NCBI GenBank assembly: GCA_024220525.1
Contig: JAMYWO010000063.1
Coordinates: forward strand, 23,645-77,375
Direction of reading: 5' to 3'
Source: Cochliopodium minus
Lineage: Eukaryota; Discosea; Himatismenida; Cochliopodiidae
DNA: 53,731 nt
Shown here piece after piece: positions 42,738 through 53,731 of the stretch. The notes under the pieces were generated by a model. The model saw nothing but the letters and a program-made list of their open reading frames with translations, searched no databases and was not told the DNA's origin. The translations under genes were made by a program, and so were the position numbers. Position 1 is the first letter of the stretch. Each line of letters opens with the position of its first letter.

Positions 42738-45700
42738 TTTGTTAAACCACCTTGGATCTGTAACTACAACGTCTTTTAAATAATTGTCATTGAAATAGAT
42801 GAGGACACCAAGCTTGTGGAGATCAAGCAAAATGGTCTCCAAATTTTTGATTGCATTGGAGGCCAGCTTTCTTTCCTCCTCATCCATACCTCCAATATTT
42901 AGCTTTTCAATGGTGAGCTCACCAATGAACAACTTTTCTAGACAATCCTTAATCAAAGAAACTTCCACAAAGGGTTTTTTTTCTTTTGCTTCTTCTTCCT
43001 CTTTCTCGTTTACTTCATTTGAAAGTAGCTGGATGATTTCGTAGACCAATTTGTGACCTAGATTAGCAGAAACACCATATTGTACATCATCATATTCAAG
43101 ACAAAGGACGTCCAGAATTTCTTTGAGCCCAGACTCCTCTCCCTCGAGCTTCCTGTTGTTGACGCTGTAGAAAATGAACCCTTCCAGTTTTCTTTTCGTT
43201 TCTATTTCATCGATTTCGAAAAGCTCCTTTATTTTGAAGTCTTTGTTAGGTCCTTTCCCTATTTTTCTAGACTGTTTCAAAATAGAGAGGGACTTGTACT
43301 TCTCCTTTTTCTCGACAAAGTAGTTGATAAAATTTTTCAGCTCCAATTTGATCCATGATCGATTCAAAAGTCGGATAAAAGTATCTACATCCAAATTACT
43401 ACAAAAGTAAGTGATCAGTTCATCCACAGAGTCATACTTTTCACTGTTTGTTTTAGGATCGAGCATGTCAAGTTTTCTTTCACAATCCTCTTTGATTTGA
43501 TCGATCAACTTCTGGAAATCCCCAGTAGATGGATCTTCGGATGAAACTAACTCCTTAAACTTGATAATTTGTTGATTGCTTCCATTATTGACCATACAAT
43601 CCAAGATGATCAGTAAGTCCGAGACGAAGGAGATTTCCTCGATGAGATACAAATGATTCATAAAGACTGTTTCTATGTGAAAATCCTCTCCTTCCGATGA
43701 ATTTCTTACTTTCACCACCTGATTTTGTATCCAGGCTTTTTCGGTGCTGATTGAAAGGCAGATACTCTCTTTGATCATATTGTTAATAATCTTAAAGTGG
43801 TTCTTGTAAATTGGATCATTTTTGTTTTTTCTCTTTTTCGAGAATTTGTGGAACTTGAGTTGAATGTGATTTTCTTCAATTAGATTTTTTATCACTTTTT
43901 ACAAAACCAAAAAAATTTTTAAAAATAAAAAAAATTGATAAATAAAACTTACAATCATCAATTTGGTTGATTCTATCCTTCATCTTTTGAAATAGATTTT
44001 CTTCATTCTCAAACTTTTTCTCCAATAAATCTAATTTAGTTCCAAGCAAAATGATCCTGTCCAAAAAAAAATTTAATTAAATTTAATTAAATTTGGTTTT
44101 TATTACGTAGCTTCTTTTCCTACTTGGGTGTGCAGAAAATAAAGCCAATATAAAAGTTTGTTCTCAGAAACAATGACATCAAGTTCTAAAGAACAGTCGA
44201 AAAGCAAAATGTAAACACAGCCACTACTGAAAAAGAAAGAGTGAGCAACGTGGTATTCTTCATGACCTGCAAAATCCCACATACTAAATGAAATGAAAAA
44301 TTTTATAAATTAATTCCATATAAGCTATTGTTAATCAATATAAATAATTTTCTTGTTACCTAAAAAGTGAGTTTCCTTCTTTCCAATTTGAAATTTCTTT
44401 TAAAGTAATAATATAGAAAAACAAAAAGCTGATTTATTTTTTAAAGAAATATTTACCAACTCCGTGAGTCTAAATAATTATTTAAATATTAAAAAAGTAA
44501 TAAAATTTTTTATTATTATTGTTCCCCACCATAAACTCTTCTTTCTTGTCGACTTTAACTTGTTCCAAAATTTTTTGGTTGTTTGATTTTGAGATGGTTG
44601 TGATCCTCTTTTTGAAGCTTGTCTTTCCAACATTCTCACATCCTTAAAAAAAAATTTTAAACAATTTTTGAAATTTCAAAAATAAAAAAATAAAAAAAAA
44701 ATTGATAAAAAAAAAAAAATAATAAAATAAAAAAAATGAAAAAAAAATCTTTTTATTACCAACAATCATCATTCTTACTCCTTGAAAAGTTCTCTCCCTA
44801 CTAATTTCTTTTCCATTTTGATAAACGACGTAGAACTCCTTTCCAGCTTCGTTCAATATGGATTTTCCATTTCGGACCCCTTTTTCTAACCTTCCCTTAA
44901 ATTTAATGTTGAACTTATTGCTGGTTAAATGAATGATCCCCTCTGGAATGCCATTGACAATTTTTCCTTCGAGACTCCATTTTATTTTAGTTTGACCCTC
45001 TTCTGTCCATTTAGATGTACCATAACCGTTCCACTCTTTTCCCTTTTTGAAAAGATATAAAATTAATTTTAAAAAATTTGAAAAAAAAACTCTTTACATT
45101 CTCCCATTCTCCTTCCCATACTTTGTTTTTGTGCTCGTCATATTTAACTCCACTTGCTCTTTGAATTGCTCCGTCTTTAAAAATGCCTTTAAAAAACAGG
45201 TTCAGAAAAAAAAATACTTTCAAATTGAAAAAAAAAAAAAAATGGAGAATAACACTTTTTAATAATATAAAAAAAATAACATTTTTTGAAAAAAAAAATT
45301 TTTTACAGTTTTTCAAGGAATAAAAATTTTTTTGTTTATCATGGAATTCACAGTGTTCCTTTCCACAAGGAAAATCTAGTTCAAAATCAAAATCAAAAAC
45401 TGGATAATCTTCACCTTCTATTTCACAATCAACATCAAATATTTCATTTTTTACAAGAATATCTTTTATTAAAATGAATTTTTCATAGTAAGTTCTGGTA
45501 TCATTGATGAGGAACTCTGTTATTTTCATATTGTCAAATTGGAACGTGTTGAAATGTTTGGAGTTTTTCTCGAGGAAACCCCTTACAAACTCCCTCAAAG
45601 TGGTCTGGTAAACGAAAAAGTGTTGCAAACGTCCAATTGAAAAGGTATGGACACCTTCATTGATCTTGAAAAATGTTTCATTTTAATTAATTAATTTAAT

Positions 45701-47652
45701 GAAAACAAAATAAAAATAAAAAATAATTATTTATTTACCTTTATAGTACAATTGGCAACCCCGATTGTTGGAAATAAAGCTTGTTTTTCTTCAAAATATA
45801 ATTCGTCCAATGCAAATGTCCCTGTTTTGTTTTGAGCATTAATTTGGGCCTTCTTGTCGATGAGGAGTCGGACTATATCGATCGAAAAATCGTTGTTTTT
45901 GCAGTAAAGATGAAAGGGAGTGTTCCCTACTTCTTTCTCTTTTAGGTTGACATCAAAATTGTTCTCCAACAAATATTCAAACACTTGATAATCACTGTTG
46001 TTAAAACAAGCATAGTGAAGAGCAGACCAACCATTCGTGTCCAAAAAATTAATGTCCATTTTGTTTTCAATCATGAAATTAAAATTTTCCATGGTTGTTT
46101 TAGGATTCATCAAGAGATAATGCAAAGGATACCTTAACTCTTTACAATGGTGATTTATGTCTGCTTTTTTATTAACTAGGAGCTTCACTAAATCAAAATT
46201 TTTGCTTTCCTTGCAAGCATTATGAAGAGGAGTGAATCCATCAATAGATGTGGCATTTACGTCACTTTTCTCTTCAAGGAGATACTTTACCACTTCCATA
46301 TTGTTTTCTTTATAGTCAACTGAGAAATGAAGAGGGATCAAATCATAACGATTTCTTAAATTCACATCTGCCTTGTTTTCCACCAAGATCTTCACCATTT
46401 CGACCGAGACGCTTGATCTATCAACCAGATTCTGAAGAGGGGACGTTTTAACGTTATCAATCGCATTTACATCCGACTTCCTATCGATCATAAACTCTAG
46501 TATTTCAAGTGTCGCGCACTCGTTTGATGTCAAAAAATGGAGAGGAGTAGAAGAAGTTGCGTTCCTTGCATTCACATCAAACTTTAGATCTAACAGGAAT
46601 TTCACCACCTCCATATTTTGTTGGTTCATGCATGCAGAATGAAGAGGGTTGTCAGAGTTTTTGTTCCTCTGTGTATTGACATCTGATCCCTTTTCGATGA
46701 GATACTTGATCACTTCCACTGGCACAAAATTTTGATTGCAGCAACAATTTTGCAGCATATCAAACCCCATATGATCTTTATACATCACATCAGCTTTTTT
46801 TTCTATGAGATATCCCACCATCTCTATATTCAATTCGCCATTGTTGGCACAGATGTTATCTGCCAATCTGAAACCTATTTTATCTTCCCAATTTAAATCG
46901 ACCTTATTTTCAACGAAGATCTTAATTATATCTAATGATGTTTTGGGATTCGCTCCTGCTATCATGAATATCGTCTTCCCATTATGTTCCTCAAATAAAT
47001 CTGCTTTTTGTTGGATAAAAAATTTAACTATATCCAAAGATATATCATCATTCTGGCAACATAAATCGAATGGAGTCCAATTTTGATCATCCAAACATTT
47101 AATATCTGCTTTTTTTTCAACCAAATACTTTAATGCCTCAACAGAGAAATTTTTTTCCGATAAAATATGCATAGGGGTCATCAATGAGCCAGTTTTGGAA
47201 TTAACATCCGATTTATTCTCTACCATATATTTTATAATTTCTAATGTCACGTCATCATTGTCACATGCATAGTGCAAAGGGAGAAATTGATCATTTTTAT
47301 TTTTTAAATTCACATCACTCTTTTCTTCAATCAAATATTTAATCTTATCAAAGTCTATTCCAACTGAATTGCAAATGCAATGCAAAGGTATTTCCTCTTC
47401 ATCATTCTTGCTATTCACATCACATTTATTATGTACAAGATATTTTATATAGTCGATGGGATACTCTTCCAATAACATCAATAGATGCAATGGTGTATTA
47501 TTATTCTCATCCAAAATGGAATCTAATTGATTATTTCTTATCTTCTCTATATTGAATTTTCTATCATCAAATCCTAATTTGGAGAGTATTTCTAAACCAT
47601 ATTCTTGAATTGAATTTTTGGCATTCTTGGATTTATTTGCTTTTCTTCTCAT
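42738..47652 (-). CDS. ANK-MORN-Roc-COR (ROCO family) GTPase, 3' truncated
   Basis: Ten exons in matching phase: 47652-45739, 45664-45307, 45186-45098, 45042-44760, 44642-44530, 44469-44457 (13 bases), 44396-44360, 44283-44107, 44056-43953 and 43894-42738; 1415 codons. Residues 40-630 are about eighteen ankyrin repeats (YLVENKSDVNSK type, many with TPLH). After a 120-residue linker come three to four MORN-like units (VWEGEWENGKEWNGYG, KFKGRLEKGVRNGKS). The Roc GTPase has its P-loop in VGCENVGKTSF, THGVEI in the switch region, SMWDFAGHEEYHVAHSFF and the G4 variant LLGTKLDLL. COR follows with VVVTDPRWFNK. Roco proteins dimerise through COR and often end in a kinase (LRRK2, dictyostelid Roco). 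Whether a kinase follows is unknown because the gene enters the gap. The start is the first in-frame ATG of the ankyrin exon. Confidence 0.88.
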
Positions 47653-47878
47653 TATTTTTTTTATATTTCAATTCACTAATATCTCAAGATTATCCAGAGA
47701 ATATAGATCAAAATGGAAAAGTATTCATCAAGTTGGATCATTCTAAAGAAAATTCTTAATTTATAATTAAAAATGAAAAATCAAATGAATTTTCCAAACA
47801 AATTTATAATCAATTGGTTGAAAATAATAGTGAAAAAATATAAAAAAAAGGAATTTTGTGCAACACATATATAATAAG

Positions 47879-50800
47879 ATGCAATTGCAATATGATAAAA
47901 ATGATGAAAAATATGGAAAGGTTGATACATTATATCAAGTTTCAATTTTGAAAAATTAATATAAAATTTTTTTTATTTTTACACAAAAAAAAGTTTATTG
48001 AATTGAAGGAGGAAGATGTCAACAATGATCATGAAATAGAAAAAATAACACTTGAATTGAATTGTGAATTAGAATGTTCAAAACCATTATCCATTATGGG
48101 TGTACAAAATCAAACTCCAATCGCATGGTCTTCAGATGGAAACCATTTTGCATATGTGGCCGAAAATTGCAGTATTTTTATCACATCCCAAACAAAAGGC
48201 AAATTTGAAATCGAAAGGACCTTAGATGGACATCACAGAAGATTATCTTCAATCTTGTTTCATCCATCTCTTCCTTTATTGATATCTGCAGGTATAGAAG
48301 GGATCTATATTTGGGATTGGTATGATTTGTCTTATTTAAAACATATCTTCCTTAATTTTACATTTTTCTTTTTAATCAAAGGAATAAAGGAAATTTGATC
48401 AAGAAAATAAATCAAAAAACAGATAACAATGCTCACACCAATGGAGTGGAATGTTTGATATGGTTGTATGATGGATCAGTGTTGATCTCTGGAAGTAGAG
48501 ATCATGATATCAAAGTATGGGATGCATTGAATAATTTCAGGTTGATGGAAACAATACATGGTAAGATATGATCAACTATTCTCTTCTACATAAATTTATT
48601 AATTTTTATCAAAAAAGGACATAAAGCTCCATTGCTCACCTTTGAATTTTGTAAAGAGAAACATATGTTTGCTAGTGCAGGTAGAGATTCCACCATCAAA
48701 TTATGGAATGTGGCATCCCTTCAACAAACATGGAGAGGGAAGAGAAATGATGAACAATCCATCAGGGTGCAGCTCATCAAGAATCTTGAGGGACACAGAG
48801 GTGATGTCACAAGCTTGTTGTTCAACAAAAGGGGAGATGTTTTGTTTTCAGGAGCTAGAGATAACGAAATCAAAGTTTGGGATGTTGATATGGGAAATGA
48901 AATTAGGTAAATAAATATTTAAATAAAAATAAATTATTGAAATATCTTGGAAATTGGAAATTTTAAAACCATAAATTTATTTATAAAAGATCCATCAAAG
49001 GACATAAAGGAGACATTCGTAACATCTATTTCTTTGGCGATGAAAGCTTTCTCATCACAGGGTCATGCGACTCTACCATCAAGTTATGGAAGCTAGCCAA
49101 GAACGATATCGTAGAAGAAGAAAAAAAGTTGATCGAAGTAGATGAGTTGTTGAACGACATCGGGGGAATCACTGAAGAGTTAAGCTTGGACCAAGACATC
49201 CCAAAGTTGAATCCCTTGTTGTTGATCGAAAAGGAGAGAGACACTTTGGTCACAACTATAAAAGCACATGACTTTGATGTGACGTCCATGGCTCTAGATC
49301 CTTCTAACACTATTGTAAAAATTTTAATTTTTTATTTGTAAAAAAAATTTAAAGTTTTTTAAGACAATATTTCTTTAAAATCATTATTTTTAAATTTTTT
49401 TTTTAAAATTTTTTTTTTTATCAATTTAAAGTTGGCTACATCTACCACCAACAATTGTGTTCGAATTTGGGACATTTCTAACATCCAAAAAGTCTCTTTA
49501 AAACATGAATTTATTGGGCACAGGGGATCCGTCAACTCTGTACAATGGATTCGTGGAGAAGAGATGTTCATCAGCGCATCTCAAGATTACGAAATGTATT
49601 TGTATGACACCAAAAGTTCAAGGAGAATGGCTGGATTTAGCTTTGAAGGTTTTTTTTTAAAAAAAATAAAAAATTTTACCAAATTTTTTTTTTAAAACTT
49701 AATTAAATACACCATTATTTATTTTTATCAATTTTTTTTCAAAATTTTTTTTTTTTTTCAGGATCCATTTTGTGTACTGCTGTTTTACCCAACCAAAACT
49801 TAATTTTTGCTGGAGGAAACCACTACGACATCAAAGGTTACTCCATCGAGCCTAACACACCCGAACAATACAAGCTTGTCGTCAAGTTTTTGGGGCACGT
49901 AGGAAAAGTCGACACAATAGCAGTGTCACCCAAAGGGGGTTTGATGGTAAGTAGTGGACAAGACTTTAACATTTTCGTGTAAAAAATTTTTTTTAAAAAA
50001 AAACTTTTAAAAAAAAATTTGAAAAAAAAAATTTTAATTCTACTAGATGGCCTCTTGAAAAAAAGTATTTGGTTTTTGAGGAACACAATAACGAGCTTTT
50101 TGGCGAAGACAAAACAACTAAAGTCTCGCCTCTTTCCAAAATCGACGCTCACAACGGCCAGATCACTTGCCTCTCTTTTAACAATGACGGAGATTTACTT
50201 GTCTCTTCCGGGGCAGATCATTCCATCATTTTGTGGGAAGTCAAGCAACAAAAAATTACTAAATTATGGAAAATAAATCGAGGTAATTTTTTTTCATTTT
50301 TAATTTCAATTTTATTTATTTTTATTATTTACATTTATTTTTCATTTTTTTTGTTTTAAACTTTTTAATTTTTTTTAAAATACCCATTTAGCTCACGAAA
50401 GAATCATCACATCTGTGCGTTTTGGTTTCAACAAATCCAATGGCCTCATTTTTTCTGCTTCATGGGACAACACCATCAAAGTGTGGACCATCGACAAAAA
50501 CACGAAACTTCAAGACAACACCCCCCAACAAACTCTCAAAGTAAAAAATTTTTATACACATTTAATATTTTCATTTTTTTTTTTTGATTATTTTTTTTGT
50601 TTTTTTATTTTTTATTTTTTTTTTTTAAAAAATTAATCTTTTTGTGACAGGGACACAGAGCCAGAGTAACAGACATTTCTCTCACACATGATGGAAACCA
50701 CATCATTTCTTCATCCACTGACTCCACACTTTTGTTGTGGGAAGCATTTGGCCAATTTAAGGTAAAATAATGATGATTTATTTTCATTTTTTTATTTATT

Positions 50801-51028
50801 AATTTTTTTAATTTATTTTTTTCAATTTATTTTTTAATCCTTTATTTTTTGTAGTGCATTGTTGTTTATAGAGCTTCTTCTACTGAACGTGGTTTCAATT
50901 GTGTTTCTGCTTCCAAGGAACTTTTCATCACAGGTTCTGAGAACGGTGTGGTCCGTGTTTGGCCTTTGTATTCCAAAAAATTCGAAACTCACTTTAACAA
51001 AATTGATTTAAAATCTGATAAAAAATAA
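47879..51028 (+). CDS. WD40-repeat protein with about twelve repeats
   Basis: Starts at ATG 47879 (exon 1 to 47938), exon 2 47994-48319, then about nine more exons, ending TAA 51026-51028; roughly 800 residues. Typical WD repeats are frequent: SGSRDHDIKVWD, ASAGRDSTIKLWN, SGARDNEIKVWD, TGSCDSTIKLWK, ATSTTNNCVRIWD, SSGADHSIILWE, SASWDNTIKVW, SSSTDSTLLLWE, TGSENGVVRVW. The number suggests two seven-bladed propellers. An acidic insert (about residues 350-410) separates them. Such proteins are scaffolds; without another domain no pathway can be named. Exon 1 is less certain than the rest, but the only in-phase ATG found lies there. Confidence 0.85.
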
Positions 51029-51197
51029 ATAAAAAATTCTTTTTGATTAAAATATTGATTCGTTGCTTTAATTTTTTTTTAATTTTGCAAATGTAGTCTT
51101 AACTTGTTTTCTCTGGAGTGAAAAATATCTTTGCAATATCGAAAATCTACACGATAAAAAAAAAAAATTAAAAACATTACTATTTCGATTTGATAAA

Positions 51198-52084
51198 TTG
51201 CCTCCTTACATCTTCAAATATTTATTTTCTTTTTTGAATAGGTTGGTCATATGCAGATTGGAAAGAACTTGCAAATCTATGAAGAAAATGATTGAAGATA
51301 GGGAAATATGGAAGCCCGTGATTATCCCAAATTGGAAGATAAAGATAAAAATAAAGTGGATTGGAAATATCTTTATATGAAAGAATTATCAAAGAGTATT
51401 CGAATACATTTAAAATAATATTATTAAATTATTATAATAAATTATTAAATTTAAAAGAAAAAGAATTTAAAATAGGTAAAAGTTCATTTTTTGAATAACT
51501 TCAAATTCTCACTTAAACAAAGTAATTTTGGGAGAAACGGCAGTGGAAAAGAGTGCCACTGTTCTGAGATTTGTGACTGGAAAATTTACCGAAAAATACG
51601 ATCCTACCATAGAAGATTCATTCAGGAAAAATGTTCTATGTAAATTATTTTTTTAATCAAATAAAATCATTTAATATTAAAATAAATTAAAAAACAAGTA
51701 AAAAAAAATGAGTCTTTTATGGTTGAAATCCTTGATACAGCTGGAACAGAACAATTTGAGGCAATGAGAAACCTCTACATGAAAAATGGAGATGGTTTCT
51801 TTATTATATTCGATTTGACAAACAAAAATTCTTTTGAACAAACGGAAGATTATAGAAATTCACCTATCTTTCTAATCGGAAACAAAAAAGATCTTCGACA
51901 ATACATAGTAATAACGAAGGAAATGGCAGAAGAGAAATCTAAAATTTGGGGCTCTCGTTATTTCGAGATCAGTGCTTTGACTGGAGAAAACATAAATCTC
52001 GTTTTTGTCTCACTTTTAAAGGAGATGTTGAACAAAGTTCCTCTCTATAACTCTTCTTCGAAAAAACAATGTATAGTTTTTTAA
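51198..52084 (+). pseudogene. F-box joined to a degenerate Ras-like GTPase, frameshifted
   Basis: An F-box (LPPYIFKYLFSFLNRLVICR, LERTCKSMKKMIEDREIW) without a start codon is followed, after two frame changes near 51318-51330 and 51385-51410, by KVDWKYLYMKEL and then by EKEFKI, spliced (donor 51476) to [20 protein letters not shown]. The Ras part continues in a second exon from about 51717 to TAA at 52082-52084: YDPTIED switch I, VEILDTAGTEQFEAM, LIGNKKDL, EISAL, and a C-terminal CIVF prenylation box. The P-loop reads GETAVEKS, so the glycine before the invariant lysine is glutamate, and about ten residues of helix 3 are missing. The GTPase is probably inactive. Whether F-box and Ras were ever one protein is inferred from the absence of any ATG between them. 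Confidence 0.6.
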
Positions 52085-52309
52085 TACTTTTACATTGTTT
52101 TTTCACGAATGTAAAAATAACTTCAGAATAAATGGAAATTGTAGATTAATTTTAATAATGTAAAAAAGATGTGGATCTTCTTACTTTTTGGAAGAGGAGG
52201 GTAGCATCAAATTTTTTATAGTGAGATTGGCGAGTTTTCAATGAAATCTCTACTATAAATTTGAATTATTCAAATAAAAAAAAATTGAGTGAATTTCTTT
52301 GTTTCAAAA

Positions 52310-53621
52310 ATGTCCCAATTAGGAAATCATAATTTTCTTTTGATAGAGAATGATCTGTATATATTTGGTATGCATTTTTTTTGAACCAAAATTTCTCTTT
52401 TCAAAATTTCTCTTTCAAAGGAGATAATAATTATGGCCAACTATCCATGGTATAATGCTTCATATTTTATTGATATCATTTCAAAAATCTTATTATACTC
52501 TCCCAATATGAATTGGATAGGAAAAAAAGAAAAATTATGACAAACCCATCCTCTTCATGAAGAATGCAGATATAAAAATGATAGCCAATGGATATTCTCA
52601 TTCGATGATACTGATGAACAGTAAAAATTTTGAGAATAATTATATTCTGCAGATCAACATAATACTTTATAATTAATCAATGGGATCCAAATTATCTTAT
52701 TTTGAATCATTTTTACCAATAAATTATGTGGAATAAATTAATATTAATGAATATTATATTCAATCTCAAAAGATGGATCTTTGATGGGTTTTGGAAATAA
52801 CTCCGTAAAAATATAATTTTTTTAAATTTAATTAAAAATTGTTTATTATCCCTTTATCACCCAAAGGATGGTAGACTTGGGATGAAAACAAAGGAACTTA
52901 AAGTCTACACACCAGTGATGGTAATGAACGATCCCAATATCACAGCAGTGTTTTGTGGGGGACAGCATACTGCTGTCATAAAAAACGGTGCCTTATACAC
53001 TTTTGGATGGTAAAAATTATTTTTAAAAAATAAAAAATTGTCCAAAAATAATTTAAACAAAAAAAAATTGTCCAAAAATAAACAAAAAAAATTTAAATTA
53101 AAAAAATTTCAATAAAAAAAAATTTCAAATTTTTTTTTTGAAATAAGGAACATTGATGGACAATGTGGAATTGTAAACACTGAAAACCAATTTGAGCCTG
53201 TAGTGTTATTTAAAGGTTTTCACTCGATTACTCCTTTTTTTAAAATCAAAAAATTTTTTAAACAAAAAAAAGATTCAGTAAAAGATGTTGCTTGTGGGTA
53301 TTCTCATACACTCGTACTTCGAACTAACGGAGGTTTTAAAAAACAGAATTTTTGGTTGTTTTTTTTAATGAAATATTTTAGATTTAATGGTGTTCGGAAG
53401 TAAAAAATTGTTTGGATTATTTAAACTTTAATTTTATTTTTATTTAATTGTTTTATTTGATTTTATTTTCATTTTCATTTAGTTAATAAAAACCATCAGT
53501 TGGGGATTAAGGACAAAAAAACAGATGTCAGGACGCCTACTCTCTTGGTGAATAACAAAGATATTGAGTCTGTATATTGTGGGGGAGATTACTCTTTATT
53601 TTTGACGAAACAAAAAGAATT
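52310..53621 (+). CDS. RCC1-repeat protein, 3' part beyond the window end
   Basis: Nine exons: 52310-52367, 52421-52449, 52521-52620, 52773-52804, 52867-53009, 53148-53215, 53273-53332, 53382-53399 (18 bases) and 53483-53621, 215 codons plus two bases, phases all matching. It starts MSQLGNHNFLLIENDLYIFG and repeats the RCC1 pattern: DNNYGQLS, ANGYSHSMILM, FCGGQHTAVIKNGALYTFGW, NIDGQCGIV, VACGYSHTLVLRTNG, KNHQLGI and VYCGGDYSLFLTKQKEL. It stops at a donor (GTAAATCC) in phase 2, then runs into an AAAAATT array to the end of the window. The headless RCC1 fragment at 30010 begins in phase 2 with YFFGTTRSKF and would complete a blade. Confidence 0.85.
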
Positions 53622-53654
53622 GTAAATCCTTTAAATTTTTTTTTTTATTTCAAT

Positions 53655-53731
53655 TATAAAAATGAAAAATAAAATTAAAAATTAAAAATTAAAAATTAAA
53701 AATTAAAAATTAAAAATTAAAAATTAAAAAT
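53655..53731. repeat. AAAAATT heptamer array at the window end
   Basis: About ten copies of the 7-base unit TTAAAAA up to the last base, within the unfinished last intron of the RCC1 gene. Confidence 0.9.

Noticed and set aside
46248-47086. Plus-strand frames opposite the ROCO ankyrin exon
   Set aside because: Shadows of a repeat-rich coding exon with clear ankyrin homology on the minus strand.
1-53731. Viral or transposon insertion
   Set aside because: No reverse transcriptase, transposase, integrase, terminal repeats or viral structural gene was found; ankyrin and F-box genes look host-like.

Overview
The window is nuclear DNA of an AT-rich, intron-rich eukaryotic microbe. Most genes have several short exons with GT..AG introns, introns are almost pure A/T, and long homopolymers and A/T microsatellites fill introns and spacers. 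A STAT-type transcription factor, a ROCO GTPase, a PP4 phosphatase, F-box/ankyrin and RCC1 families and asparagine-rich linkers together point to an amoebozoan, perhaps a dictyostelid relative. That placement is inference. A COX11 gene implies a respiring mitochondrion. The standard genetic code fits all intact genes, and no tRNA, rRNA or CRISPR was recognised.

Layout. 1-3243: end of an F-box gene, a C-terminal PEP-synthase-like mobile domain (minus), and another C-terminal fragment behind a one-base N. 3431-10149: an RFTS-DDT-WHIM chromatin protein, the PP4 catalytic subunit and an unknown nuclear-looking protein. 10426-17190, all minus: a RhoGAP with a proline-rich tail, a seven-helix receptor-like protein and a SPRY-like protein. 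17593-22568: 5' half of a strictosidine-synthase-like gene, 5' part of a STAT gene, and the head of a protein kinase at an N gap. 22796-29857: an ankyrin-like gene, an EF-hand/armadillo gene, an orphan ERI1-like exonuclease head and a truncated COX11. 30010-39988: RCC1 repeats, a SNAP-25-like SNARE, an ankyrin gene, a 16-exon acid lipase, a papain-like protease and HPRT. 40288-47652: an F-box/ankyrin pseudogene, a STAT SH2 fragment and a large ANK-MORN-Roc-COR gene. 47879-53731: a WD40 gene, a broken F-box/Ras gene and a second RCC1 gene running off the end.

Two themes stand out. First, the sequence looks mis-ordered. STAT is broken at 18424 and its missing SH2 end sits at 41892-42358, next to another gap, on the same strand and in the same intron phase. 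The RCC1 gene cut off at the window end is continued, again in phase, by the headless RCC1 fragment at 30010. COX11, the exonuclease, the kinase, ROCO and others stop inside introns beside A/T microsatellites. Several genes also show single-base frameshifts.

Second, several domain combinations are unusual: an ankyrin-MORN-Roc-COR protein, an RFTS domain on a DDT/WHIM protein with no methyltransferase, an EF-hand armadillo protein, a protist relative of insect gustatory receptors, and an F-box joined to a decayed Ras. The signalling genes (STAT, ROCO, RhoGAP, PP4, kinase, Ras-like) suit an amoeboid, environment-sensing lifestyle; lipase and cathepsin fit phagocytic digestion. There is no operon-like organisation.
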